Positions 1-8,914 of a DNA stretch of 64,000 nt are shown in pieces; the stretch's first letter is position 1, and every line of letters starts with the position of its first letter. Below the pieces are notes generated by a model that was not told the DNA's origin, made no database searches, and saw nothing but the letters and a program-made list of their open reading frames with translations. This stretch comes from DASQHW01 sp038238245 (GTDB taxonomy: Bacteria; Actinomycetota; Acidimicrobiia; IMCC26256; PALSA-610): positions 1-64,000 of the forward strand of contig JBBRXX010000017.1 in assembly GCA_038238245.1 (NCBI GenBank), in the 5' to 3' direction. The position numbers and the translations under genes are program-made.

Positions 1-193
1 CGTCGAGGCGTTCTACGCCAAGACCGGCGCGTACCCCACGGGTACGGGCTACGCGTCGCTGAACTCGGCACTCGGCCCGGCAAGCGCCAACAAGTTCCTC
101 AACAGTGCGTTGACGGCGACATCGCCGAGCATCGCAGCCGGATACGACTACGCCGGCGGCGGCGACTTCAGCGGCGGCACCTGCCCCGCGTAA
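1..193 (+). CDS. Type IV pilin/prepilin-like protein, C-terminal part (5' end outside window)
   Basis: The reading frame is open from base 2 to the TAA at 191-193 and gives 63 residues beginning VEAFYAKTGAYPT and ending GGTCPA. The pattern of a hydrophobic-helix end, then YAKTGAYPTG, is typical of the region after the N-terminal helix of type IV and type II pseudopilins, which are polymerised into the pilus. The conserved N-terminal cleavage site lies outside the window. Pilus genes follow directly on the same strand, which supports the call. The start cannot be placed. Confidence 0.7.
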   Translation, partial: VEAFYAKTGAYPTGTGYASLNSALGPASANKFLNSALTATSPSIAAGYDYAGGGDFSGGTCPA

Positions 194-264
194 TCACGCA
201 AGTTGGGATGTTGGGGAGGGGCGCGTCAGCGCTTCTCCCCGACAAAGAGGGCGGAGGAGCTCAA

Positions 265-2388
265 ATGACAAACCGATCTCGTCACGACGAGCAGGGAAGC
301 GCGCTCATCATGGCGCTGCTCGTGTTGCTCTTCGTCGCCATCGTGACGACCGCTGCCCTTTCGTACGCGGGAACGAGCGCAAGCACGACAGCAAAGGCCA
401 TCACACCGTCACGCACGGCCCGCTACGACGCGGACAGCGCCATCCAAGCGGCGCTTCAATATGTCAAACGAGACCAGAGCATCGGTGGCTCCCTCGGCAA
501 GGACACCGGTCTGCCGTGCCCGCCGAGCCCGGGCGCGGATCCCAGAGCGACGTTCGTCTACCCCGGCACATCGGGTCCCGTCTCTGTGAACATCTGCCCC
601 CAGATCGACTCCTTCAACTTGGACGGGAATGCCCGTGCCGTGCTCCTCACGCTCGCAGGTCCCGGTTCCGGCGAAGGGATCGATTTTGCGAAGAACGTCG
701 ACGACACGATTAACGGCGACGTGTGGTCGAATTCATACTTTGCCCTCGGAAGCTCCGCCTCGGTGGCGGTCAATGGCGGGAAGCTCTGGTCGTGGAACCC
801 CAACAGCTGCTCCGGGTCGATCACCGCTCCCGTCGGAAAGGACTGCAACGCGGGCGCCACGTTCGGTTTCACGACGCTCGGTGGAGCGCTCAACAACAGC
901 CAATCCACGCTGACCGTTGCCGCCAATGCAAAGTTCCCGGCATCGGGGCAGTACGTCATCGCGATCGACAACGAGCAGATGCTCGTCACCGCGGGTCAAG
1001 GCACGAACAGCTGGACCGTCACGCGGGGATACGGCGGCACGACTGCGGCCGCGCATGCCAACAACACACGCGTCAGCTTCGTGCCGAAGACAGGTCTCGA
1101 CCCGGCTGACCCGCTGCTCGGGCACGTCGCGGACTGGCAGCCGGCGGCGGCGCCTGGCGCGATCCAGGTGCCTTCGGGCTGCACATTCTCACCGGGCGTA
1201 TATCTCAGTGGGAACCTCCTGTCGACACGTACGAGCGCCTGCAACGGAGGCGTGACGCTCTTGCCCGGCGTGTACTACCTGAACTTTCCGACCGGCGACG
1301 ACACGTGGACGATCAGCAACGACGTCACGGGCGCGTGCGACGGCACCGGCCAAGGCGCGCAGCTCGTCTTCGCGAACGCATCGAGGCTCGCGATGTCCGG
1401 CTCGTCGCAGAGGCTGACGCTGTGCGGCCGGCGTGTCTCGCCGACCGCACCTCAGATCGCGATGACCTATCTGAAGACATCAACCTCGAGCGGGCCCGAC
1501 ACGAACGTCATTCTTCGACCTAGCGCGAACCCGACCCCGACCGGGACGCTCACCTGGACCAACTTGCCCAACGTGGTGTATTCGGGATCCGCCGGCTATC
1601 CCCAGGACGGGACGAACGCGACCGCGACGGCAAGCGGGAGCAAGGCAGGAAACATCTCGATCGGCAGCTTGTCTGCGCCCGTTGGACAATCGATCCCGGC
1701 GAACGCCGTCGTCACGTCGGTCAAAGTGCGTGTTGGACACGACGAAACGAGTGGATGGACCTTTCCGTCGAGCGGCGTGAACCAGCCGAGCATTCAGTGG
1801 GGCAGCTGCAGCACGGCGCTCGCGCCCGCGCCGACGATTCATGCCAGCTCGAGCGCGTACGTCTCGAATGAGCTCGCATCGAACTTCATCTCGTGCGCAG
1901 GGTTCGATCCCTCGCAAACTCCGATGGTCACGTGGGGCCTTTCGAACGCGGCTGGGAGCTCGACCGCACATGTCGACGGCGCGCAGGTGGAAGTGACGTG
2001 GCACTCGCCGGGAGTCACCGCGCAGCAGGGGTGCGTGACCCAGCTGATGAGCGCCGGCGGCTGTGAGCTGTTGAGCGGACCCGCGAACGGCCAGGACTCC
2101 ATGAACATCACCGGCGTCGTGTATCTCCCGCACAATCGCTTCGCCGGGGTCTTCAAGAACGGTGGGAGCTTGGTGATCTCCGAGGCGCTGATCGCCCGAT
2201 CGGTCGACCTCGAGGCGAACCCGGCCTCGGTCGGCGCGCCGATCATCGGCGGACCAACAAACCAGTTCGTCATCGGCAAGGTGCTCTTCCAGGCATTCAT
2301 CGGCAGCACCGACTGGACCGACGCATACGCAACTTTCGACAAGACCACGTTCGTACCGACGATCAACTCGTGGGTCGTCAAGAGATGA
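265..2388 (+). CDS. PilX-like pilus-associated surface protein (707 aa)
   Basis: The ATG at 265 follows a GGAGGAG ribosome site, so I prefer it to an upstream in-frame start at 208. The N-terminus has a charged stretch (MTNRSRHDEQG) then a hydrophobic helix (SALIMALLVLLFVAIV), as in PilX-type minor pilin-like proteins that lack Glu at +5. The remainder is long, Cys-containing and beta-rich. Around residues 215-275 lies a module with an IDNEQMLVT core and a TVTRGYGGTTAAAH motif, which I associate with phage tail and other surface proteins. The C-terminal part contains NITGVVYLPH, seen in exported pilus assembly proteins. It lies 16 bases ahead of pilT. A role in pilus assembly or adhesion is inferred. 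Confidence 0.75.
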   Translation: MTNRSRHDEQGSALIMALLVLLFVAIVTTAALSYAGTSASTTAKAITPSRTARYDADSAIQAALQYVKRDQSIGGSLGKDTGLPCPPSPGADPRATFVYPGTSGPVSVNICPQIDSFNLDGNARAVLLTLAGPGSGEGIDFAKNVDDTINGDVWSNSYFALGSSASVAVNGGKLWSWNPNSCSGSITAPVGKDCNAGATFGFTTLGGALNNSQSTLTVAANAKFPASGQYVIAIDNEQMLVTAGQGTNSWTVTRGYGGTTAAAHANNTRVSFVPKTGLDPADPLLGHVADWQPAAAPGAIQVPSGCTFSPGVYLSGNLLSTRTSACNGGVTLLPGVYYLNFPTGDDTWTISNDVTGACDGTGQGAQLVFANASRLAMSGSSQRLTLCGRRVSPTAPQIAMTYLKTSTSSGPDTNVILRPSANPTPTGTLTWTNLPNVVYSGSAGYPQDGTNATATASGSKAGNISIGSLSAPVGQSIPANAVVTSVKVRVGHDETSGWTFPSSGVNQPSIQWGSCSTALAPAPTIHASSSAYVSNELASNFISCAGFDPSQTPMVTWGLSNAAGSSTAHVDGAQVEVTWHSPGVTAQQGCVTQLMSAGGCELLSGPANGQDSMNITGVVYLPHNRFAGVFKNGGSLVISEALIARSVDLEANPASVGAPIIGGPTNQFVIGKVLFQAFIGSTDWTDAYATFDKTTFVPTINSWVVKR

Positions 2389-2404
2389 CAAGGACCGGCA
2401 CACC

Positions 2405-3517
2405 ATGACAGCGGAAACCATCAACATCGCGCCCATCGACCGTTGGATTGCGGCGGTGGTCGACGCCGGCGCGACCGACCTCATGCTCACGCCCTACTCG
2501 CCGCCGCGCATGCGCGTCGACGGCAGGTTGCGGCCGATCCCGGGCGAGCACACACTCGACGAAGAGGCCTGCAGGGTGACCGTCGTCGCCATGCTTCCGC
2601 CGGAGCTGCGTGACCGGCTGCACCACGAGAAGGAGATCGACTTCTCGTTCAGCTACCAGACGAGCCACCGGTTCCGCGCGAACTGCTTCATCACCAACGG
2701 CTCGATTGCGTTGTCATTGCGTGCGATCCCGCTGGACATCCCGACGCCCGAGGAACTCCGCCTCCCGAGCGCGCTCGCGAAGATCTGCGAGCTGCCGCAG
2801 GGCTTCGTGCTCGTGACGGGACCGACGGGATCGGGCAAGTCGACCACGCTCGCATCGTGCATCGACTACATCAACGAGACGCGTGAGGTGCACATCCTGA
2901 CCGTCGAGGACCCGATCGAGTACGTGCACGGGCACAAGCTGTCGGCGGTCAACCAGCGCGAGGTGGGTGTCGACACCCTCACGTTCGATCGTGCGCTGCG
3001 CTCGGCGCTTCGCGAGGACCCCGACGTCATCCTCGTCGGCGAGATGCGTGACCCGGAAACGATCCAGTTCGCGTTGACGCTCGCCGAGACCGGACACCTC
3101 GTCTTCGCGACACTCCACACCAACGACGCCGCGCAAGCGCTCGACCGCATCTCGGACGTGTTCCCGCCCGAGCGGCAGACCCAGATCAAGGTGCAGCTCG
3201 CCGCCTCGCTGGTGGGGGTCGTCTCGCAGCGGCTCGTCCCGAAGATCGGCGGCGGAATGATGGCGGCCTTCGAGGTGCTGCTTGCGAGCAGCGCCGTGCG
3301 AAACCTTGTGCGCGAGGGACACACCCATCAGCTGCGCAACGTCATGCACGGCTCGCGCGCCGATGGCATGCTCACGCTGGAGGCGGCGCTCAACGATCTC
3401 GTTGCCGAAGGTCTGATCACCTACGACGAGGCGGTCGCTCGCTCGATGCATCCCAAGGAGATCAAGCGACAGGTGCTTTCGACGTCGACTTCTGAGTCGG
3501 CGTTCGCGCTTCGGTAG
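2405..3517 (+). CDS. pilT: Type IV pilus retraction ATPase PilT (copy 1)
   Basis: This 370-residue cytoplasmic ATPase belongs to the PilT class, hexamers that power pilus retraction. Visible motifs are Walker A GPTGSGKSTT, the Asp box DPIEYVHGHK, Walker B DPDVILVGEMRD, the His box HLVFATLHTNDAAQALDRI and the PilT signature AVRNLVREG. Length and motif order match the family. The ATG at 2405 follows an AAGGA site. It follows the PilX-like gene by 16 bases and so is probably cotranscribed with it. Its last 56 bases overlap the 3' end of the convergent von Willebrand gene. A second PilT lies at 15198-16277. Confidence 0.96.
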   Translation: MTAETINIAPIDRWIAAVVDAGATDLMLTPYSPPRMRVDGRLRPIPGEHTLDEEACRVTVVAMLPPELRDRLHHEKEIDFSFSYQTSHRFRANCFITNGSIALSLRAIPLDIPTPEELRLPSALAKICELPQGFVLVTGPTGSGKSTTLASCIDYINETREVHILTVEDPIEYVHGHKLSAVNQREVGVDTLTFDRALRSALREDPDVILVGEMRDPETIQFALTLAETGHLVFATLHTNDAAQALDRISDVFPPERQTQIKVQLAASLVGVVSQRLVPKIGGGMMAAFEVLLASSAVRNLVREGHTHQLRNVMHGSRADGMLTLEAALNDLVAEGLITYDEAVARSMHPKEIKRQVLSTSTSESAFALR

Positions 3518-6005
3518 CACGTTCCAGGCTCTGCGTCAGCTGTCGGAAGAAGTCGCGCAGCGACCTCATCATGCGCGGCGCCTGCTGGCGGAACGGCGCC
3601 CCGGCGGCGATGAAGACGCTGACCGTCCCGTCGACGGCGCGCACGCCGTCATCGACGTGTTCGGTGGCGGAGTCGAGCGCGAAGACCCACGTCCCGGGGA
3701 GGGTGAGCGGCACGCGGCCCTTGGTGAGGTCTCGTCTCCCCGACAGCACGCCGTCGGACGCGGTGACGTAGTGCCCGTCGACACTGACCTCACCGTGGGG
3801 CGCGGCGAACGGGTTCCGCGACCAACGCGCGTGGAAGCGGAGATCACACCACTCGAAGGAGCGCACCCGGCTCACGGCAATCCCCGCGTCCTCGAAGTCC
3901 GTTTCCTCGAAGGAGAGGGGCGGTGACGCTCCGCTCTCCTCGAGTCGCCGCATCGTGCCGTCGGCGAACACTCGCACCCGAATGCGTGCCGCGCGAAGGC
4001 CGGGGGGATGCGTGAACGCGGCCGCGCGGTACCCGAGTGCCAGCAGCAACAGCAGCGGTGCGATCGCACCGGCGAGCAACAGCACGAAGAACACCGCATT
4101 GCGCGTGGTCGTGCTGATCGAGTGGGTGAGCGCCAACGTAAACGGCACCACCGCTTCGCTCTTCTTGCCGACCGCGCCCGTCATCGTGAAATGGATGCGG
4201 CCGTTGACTCGTCCGTCGGCATCACCTTTGACGTCGACGGTGAAGGCGAGCTGCGCCCGGCCTCCCGCCGCCACCTTCACACACGTGCCCGGCGGCGTCG
4301 CAATCAGCTGTGCTGCCGCCACCGGAGGAGCGGTCGGATACTCGACCCGGTCGACGCACACGGTGCCCGGGATGCCGGGGTCGCCCACGATGTCGACCGT
4401 CGCGCGCGATGTCCCGCGTCCGTGCACACCCGGCAGGCGAAGCTTGGTCTGTGCGATCGAGGGAAACCCGGACTGCGCGCGAACCCGCAACTCGGTGGCA
4501 CTGGGCGTCGAGGCGACGTCGGTGCCGCCGAGCCGCAGATGGAGCACCGCCGTGACAATCGCGGTCTGCGCCGAGAACTTGGCCGGCAGCGTGTATCGCG
4601 CTTCGAAATGCGTTCCGACGCGCGCGACGTGCAAGGCGACGGGCGTCGCCGACGTCGACCCGTCCGACACACTGGCCGTGACGCGGGCGCCGGCGCCGAA
4701 CGCGCTCGCCGGCGCCGGTGTGCCGTCGTCGCCGGCGATGTCGAAGGTGAGGGTCGCGTTGACACCACGTTGCAGCGTGACGTCTCGCACATGCGGCTTC
4801 CAGGCTTCGAACACAGAGATACGACAGCGCGCACCATTCCCCGGGTGCGCGAACGCGACCGACCAGCGACCGGACCAGCGTGGTGAGATCGTGGCTCCGG
4901 ACGCGGGCGACACTTCGATCAAGATGAAGCGGTTCCCTGTCGCCGTCGTGCGAAGCTCGACGCCGGCAATGGCCTGCGTGCTTCCGTTCGTCGGATGGAT
5001 ACGGAGAGGTCTCCCACCAGGGGGTGTGATCACGACGTCGGAGCCCTGCGTGCCGGCGTCCGCGAATACGTGGAAGCCGCGGATCGCGGGAACGATGTGC
5101 AGTACCTGCCGCGCCGAGCAGTCGCCGACGAGCTCGGTCCCGCCGCGCAGCCGCGTCGCGATCGCGTCGAACTGAGCGACGAGGTCAGCCGCGTTCGTCG
5201 CGTCGAACGATGCCCCGTATTGCGCGCCGGCCACGCTGCAGTCGCCGGTCGCGAGGCGCTCGAGAAACGCGCGATCGGGTTGCCCGGGTGCCGCGCGCGA
5301 CGGGTCGGCCAACGCGAGTGTGATCGTGCGCGCGCCGTCGTCACGGAGGCGCTGCATCGGGCCGCCGGCGGCGCAGAGCGCGGCGATCCCCTCGGCAGCC
5401 TTCGTGTCCTTGGGAACGTTCACATTCGGCTCGTAGGGCTTCGCGACATGAGTGTCGATGTCGAAGCGACCGTCGGTGAACAGCAGCACGAGCTCGCACG
5501 GTTGCGACTCGTCATCCAACGTTGCCGCGCGGCGCGACAGCTGCGTGTGGATACCGGCCATCGCGTTATAGAAGTCGGTGTCGAGCCCCTGCGCGCGAGT
5601 GCGGAACCCGTCGAGCTGCTGTTCGATACCGGCGCGGCTGCGGCCGTCGAGCGATTGCCAGCCGCCGTACACGTGGAGATCGTCGGAGAAGCCCGTGAGG
5701 AGGACGTCGACCCGCGTGCCTTGCTTCGCGAGGTTCGCGATCCCATCGACGGCAACCTGCGCCGCGGTCACGCGTCGAGCCGTGGGATCAGTCCCCGGCT
5801 TCTGCTGGGTCGCGTCGCCGAGGCTCGCCGATTCGTCGATCACGAACGCCAACAGCACGTGCTTCTGCGCCGCGAAGCACCCGCCGATCGCCTCGAAGGC
5901 CGATGCGTTCGGCGCCGCACCGTCGGCCCCCGCCGAAGTTGCGGTCGTCGCGAACATCAGCGGCGCGGCAAGGCCGACGAGCAGCCACCGGCACACGCCC
6001 TTCAT
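3462..6005 (-). CDS. Membrane-anchored von Willebrand factor A domain protein
   Basis: The product has 847 residues from the ATG at 6005, which overlaps the TGA of the upstream gene (ATGA), fixing the start. An N-terminal signal segment (WLLVGLAAPLMFA) leads into a VWA domain whose metal site reads DESAS, with FTDGRFD as the later acidic loop. A beta-sandwich-like middle follows. A membrane helix near residues 640-660 (VFFVLLLAGAIAPLLLLLAL) and a cytoplasmic tail end the protein. VWA domains bind ligands through a metal ion. With the pilus genes around it, an adhesion or pilus-sensing role is plausible but inferred. The gene converges on pilT with a 56-base overlap. Confidence 0.85.
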   Translation of the reverse strand: MKGVCRWLLVGLAAPLMFATTATSAGADGAAPNASAFEAIGGCFAAQKHVLLAFVIDESASLGDATQQKPGTDPTARRVTAAQVAVDGIANLAKQGTRVDVLLTGFSDDLHVYGGWQSLDGRSRAGIEQQLDGFRTRAQGLDTDFYNAMAGIHTQLSRRAATLDDESQPCELVLLFTDGRFDIDTHVAKPYEPNVNVPKDTKAAEGIAALCAAGGPMQRLRDDGARTITLALADPSRAAPGQPDRAFLERLATGDCSVAGAQYGASFDATNAADLVAQFDAIATRLRGGTELVGDCSARQVLHIVPAIRGFHVFADAGTQGSDVVITPPGGRPLRIHPTNGSTQAIAGVELRTTATGNRFILIEVSPASGATISPRWSGRWSVAFAHPGNGARCRISVFEAWKPHVRDVTLQRGVNATLTFDIAGDDGTPAPASAFGAGARVTASVSDGSTSATPVALHVARVGTHFEARYTLPAKFSAQTAIVTAVLHLRLGGTDVASTPSATELRVRAQSGFPSIAQTKLRLPGVHGRGTSRATVDIVGDPGIPGTVCVDRVEYPTAPPVAAAQLIATPPGTCVKVAAGGRAQLAFTVDVKGDADGRVNGRIHFTMTGAVGKKSEAVVPFTLALTHSISTTTRNAVFFVLLLAGAIAPLLLLLALGYRAAAFTHPPGLRAARIRVRVFADGTMRRLEESGASPPLSFEETDFEDAGIAVSRVRSFEWCDLRFHARWSRNPFAAPHGEVSVDGHYVTASDGVLSGRRDLTKGRVPLTLPGTWVFALDSATEHVDDGVRAVDGTVSVFIAAGAPFRQQAPRMMRSLRDFFRQLTQSLERATEARTPTQKSTSKAPVA

Positions 6006-6352
6006 TTGGCCAACTCGGTCGCAATCGACCACGTGTGCACCGCGGCGACCGCGAGGCCGAGCGGGACGATCACGCCCGCGTAGCGAGTCAGCGCACCCCG
6101 CGGCAGGTACAGCGGGTGCTGCCGGCGCTGCACATCGGTCCGCCGAAAGACACCGACGAGCGCGATGGTGACGACCGACCCGAGGGCATAGCCCACCACA
6201 TGGGTCAAGAGCCCCGGAAGCACCAACAAGGTCCCGCTCGATCCCACGCAGAATGCCGCGATGACGAGCAAGCTCGCCGGAGGCCGTACCCGCTCGACAT
6301 TCGCGTCCGCGTCCGCGCTGTCAGCGCCGCCCGTGAACTCCTCGCCACGCAT
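6002..6352 (-). CDS. Small integral membrane protein, upstream partner of the VWA protein
   Basis: This 116-residue protein starts with a polar, Asp-rich stretch (MRGEEFTGGADSADADAN). About three hydrophobic helices follow, including LLVIAAFCVGSSGTLLVLPG and YAGVIVPLGLAVAAVHTW. I do not recognise a family. The ATG at 6352 is supported by a TACACT hexamer 8 bases upstream, a near-leaderless arrangement. Longer in-frame starts exist upstream. Its stop overlaps the VWA start by four bases, so the two are translationally coupled and likely work together in the membrane. Confidence 0.65.
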   Translation of the reverse strand: MRGEEFTGGADSADADANVERVRPPASLLVIAAFCVGSSGTLLVLPGLLTHVVGYALGSVVTIALVGVFRRTDVQRRQHPLYLPRGALTRYAGVIVPLGLAVAAVHTWSIATELAK

Positions 6353-6456
6353 AGCGATCCAGTGTAAGCACGACTGGGAGGGGTGCCGGACCATCGACGT
6401 GCCCGGCGTCGAGAACCCGTGGTAATGAGGTGTGGGCCGACCCCCGAACGAGGCTG

Positions 6457-6933
6457 ATGGACCGCAGCAGCTCACGCATCTCTTGGGCGGCGATCCTCGC
6501 GGGCGCGGTCGTCGTCGCCGACCAGGCCGCGAAAGCGCTCGCCGCGCGTCACCAGCCTCCCCTGCACAATCGGGCGCTGGCCTTCGGCATCGCGACCGGC
6601 CCCACTGCCGTCCTCGCCGTCTGCTCGATCCTGATGCTCGGTCTGTTCGTGATCGTCATCGGCCGATGGGCCGTCCAGGTCGGCATCTCGCCCGCGTTCC
6701 CTGCGCTGATCGTCGGTGGAGGCATCGCGAACACGCTTGACCGCGTTCGCCTGGGCGCGGTCCGCGACTTCATTGCGACGCCGTGGGCGGTGGTCAATGT
6801 CGCCGATCTCGTCGTCCTGGTTGGAGTGCTCGGGTTCGGCGTCGCGATGTTGTTGCGTGTCCGATCGCTGCGGATCGCCTCCCGCCCCGATCGCGCTCCG
6901 AGCAACGACGCGGCGCGTCACGGTCGCGCATGA
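6457..6933 (+). CDS. lspA: Signal peptidase II-like membrane aspartic protease (LspA family, copy 1)
   Basis: LspA removes signal peptides from prolipoproteins inside the membrane. The LspA landmarks are present: ADQAAKAL near the N-terminus, an N-x(3)-AFGI-like NRALAFGI, then IANTLDRVRLGAVRDFI and NVADLVV. The last two carry the two catalytic Asp residues. The 158-residue length with four hydrophobic segments fits the family. A GTG at 6430 is an alternative start; I prefer the ATG at 6457 with GAGG just before it. A close paralogue sits at 16327-16740, and both flank pilus genes. Whether substrates are lipoproteins in general or pilus-linked ones is unknown. Confidence 0.82.
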   Translation: MDRSSSRISWAAILAGAVVVADQAAKALAARHQPPLHNRALAFGIATGPTAVLAVCSILMLGLFVIVIGRWAVQVGISPAFPALIVGGGIANTLDRVRLGAVRDFIATPWAVVNVADLVVLVGVLGFGVAMLLRVRSLRIASRPDRAPSNDAARHGRA

Positions 6934-7019
6934 CGACGAGTCATGACACGCCTCCCGGATCCTTCCAACGCCCGTGACTTTTTGTCTGCTTCTTGTCGTC
7001 ATTTTCGGGCCTTCAACCC

Positions 7020-7048
7020 TTGGTGATCCTGCACGCCCGTCGTAGTGT
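7020..7048 (+). promoter_or_regulatory. Candidate sigma-70 type promoter for the pilB operon
   Basis: TTGGTG (7020-7025) and TAGTGT (7043-7048) are separated by 17 bases. Transcription would begin near 7055, after the ATG at 7052, which argues for the downstream TTG start of pilB. The hexamers are only moderate matches. The rest of the 6934-7150 gap holds a short inverted repeat (CATGAC/GTCATG, 6929-6945) over the lspA stop codon and a T-rich stretch near 6974-7000. Confidence 0.4.
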
Positions 7049-7150
7049 CGGATGTCGGGAGTCGGGTCGCCTCGTAGCGTGACGACGCGGGGGCGGGAAG
7101 TGGGGACACCTCTACGCCGTGGGGCGCCAACACCACATCAGGAGCGTCGC

Positions 7151-8914
7151 TTGAGACGCCGGCCCTCGCACGAACCGCGCGCGCTTTCTACGGCCGCGAC
7201 GATTGTGCCCGCGCTCTCGAGCGCCGAAGCGCGAGCCCGCATCGGCGACCTCCTCGTGCAGTCCGGCGCGATCACGCGCGACGCGGTCGAAGCCGCGGCC
7301 GACCTCGCCAACGGGCAGCGGCTGGGCTCGGTCCTCGTCGAGAGCGGCCTCGTCGACGAACGCGACGTGATGCGATCGCTGAGCACGCAACTCGGCGTGC
7401 CGCTCGTCGACCTGCGCGATGTCGAGCCGCAAGAGTCCGCGACCCGCTTCGTCGACGCGGCTGACGCGCACCGCTACGACGTGCTTCCACTCGCGTTCAC
7501 CGACGGCGGCCTCGAGGTCGCGGTCGCCGATCCCCTCGACGAGCACGTCGTTTCGCTCTTGCGCGCGCTCCCGGTGGCGACGGTCCACCTCGCCCTCGGC
7601 CTGCCCGCCCAGCTGCGCAACCGCGTCAATATGACGTACCGGGCGCTCTCGGCGGTGAACACCGACATCGAAGCCTTCCGCGCCAGCGACGTCGTCTCGC
7701 TGGAGACTTCGATGCCAACGACCGACGTCGTCGTCGACGCGCACGCTCCCATCGTCCAGGTCGTCAACAAGATCGTCACCCAGGCCCTGCGCGACCGCGC
7801 GTCCGACGTGCACATCGAGCCGGGCGAGTCGTGCGTCCGGGTGCGTTTCCGCATCGATGGCGCGCTGCGCGAGGTCGTCGAGCTGCCGGCCGAGATGGGC
7901 GCAGTGCTCGCCAGCCGCGTGAAGATCATGGCGGACATGAACATCGTCGAGCGGCGCCGCCCGCAAGACGGACAGTTCGAGATGAACATCGACGGTCGCG
8001 CGCTCGACGTGCGGGTGTCGACGACCTCGACGATCTGGGGCGAGAAGACCGTGCTCCGGCTGCTCGACCGGACCCGCTCGTTGTACCGCCTCTCCGAGCT
8101 CGGCATGCCGCCGACGTCCGGCGCGCTCTACACGCGCATCATCTCTTCGCCGTTCGGCATGGTCGTCGTCGGCGGACCAACGGGAAGCGGCAAGACCACG
8201 ACGTTGTACGCGACGTTGTCGGAGATCAACCGCCCGGACATCAACGTGATGACGATCGAAGACCCGGTCGAGTACATCTTCCCGAAGGTCAATCAGATCC
8301 AGATCAGCGAACAGGCCGGCATGACCTTCGCGACCGGTCTGAAATCGATCCTGCGCCAGGATCCCGACGTGATCCTCGTAGGCGAGGTGCGCGACGTCGA
8401 GACCGCGCGTATCGCCGTGCAGTCGGCGCTCACCGGGCACCGCGTCTTCTCGTCGGTGCACGCCGTCGACGCGGTCGCGGCGCTGTACCGGTTGCTCGAC
8501 ATGGGCATCGAGCCGTTCCTGATCACGTCCGCCATCATCGGCGTGGTCGCGCAGCGCCTCGTGCGACGAATCTGCAACGCCTGCGCCGAGCCGTACGAGC
8601 CGACGCTCCCGGAGCTGACGCTGTATCGCAAGCTCGGCGGACGCGAGAAGGAGACGTGGCGCCGCGGCGTGGGCTGCCAGATCTGCTCGGGCACCGGCTA
8701 CTTCGACCGGGTCGGTGTCTACGAGGTGCTTCCCGTCACCGACGAGCTGCGGCAGTGCGTCGTCGACGGCCTGCCGCCGCGCGCCGCGCGCGAGCTCGCC
8801 GCGCAGCAAGGACTGCGGTCCTTGCAAACCGAAGCCGTGCGCCTCGTCGAGGCCGACGTGACCACGATGGACGAGGTCGTCAAGCACGTCCTCGTGAGTG
8901 AGGAATTCTCATGA
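7151..8914 (+). CDS. pilB: Type IV pilus extension ATPase PilB/GspE
   Basis: This hexameric ATPase drives pilin polymerisation. It has an N-terminal MshEN-type domain (ARIGDLLVQSGAIT, LGSVLVESGLVDE), then the ATPase core with Walker A GPTGSGKTTT, MTIEDPVEY, DPDVILVGEVRD and a His box around TGHRVFSSVHAVDAVAAL. The zinc-binding tetracysteine CNAC...CQIC is intact, as in PilB rather than PilT. From the TTG at 7151, preceded by GGAG at six bases, the protein has 587 residues. An ATG at 7052 would add 33 residues with no ribosome site. The stop overlaps pilC by four bases. Confidence 0.93.
   Translation: MRRRPSHEPRALSTAATIVPALSSAEARARIGDLLVQSGAITRDAVEAAADLANGQRLGSVLVESGLVDERDVMRSLSTQLGVPLVDLRDVEPQESATRFVDAADAHRYDVLPLAFTDGGLEVAVADPLDEHVVSLLRALPVATVHLALGLPAQLRNRVNMTYRALSAVNTDIEAFRASDVVSLETSMPTTDVVVDAHAPIVQVVNKIVTQALRDRASDVHIEPGESCVRVRFRIDGALREVVELPAEMGAVLASRVKIMADMNIVERRRPQDGQFEMNIDGRALDVRVSTTSTIWGEKTVLRLLDRTRSLYRLSELGMPPTSGALYTRIISSPFGMVVVGGPTGSGKTTTLYATLSEINRPDINVMTIEDPVEYIFPKVNQIQISEQAGMTFATGLKSILRQDPDVILVGEVRDVETARIAVQSALTGHRVFSSVHAVDAVAALYRLLDMGIEPFLITSAIIGVVAQRLVRRICNACAEPYEPTLPELTLYRKLGGREKETWRRGVGCQICSGTGYFDRVGVYEVLPVTDELRQCVVDGLPPRAARELAAQQGLRSLQTEAVRLVEADVTTMDEVVKHVLVSEEFS

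Noticed and set aside
900..1100. Phage-like module as a sign of a prophage
   Set aside because: No integrase, structural or lysis genes nearby; the module is embedded in a pilus-type protein.
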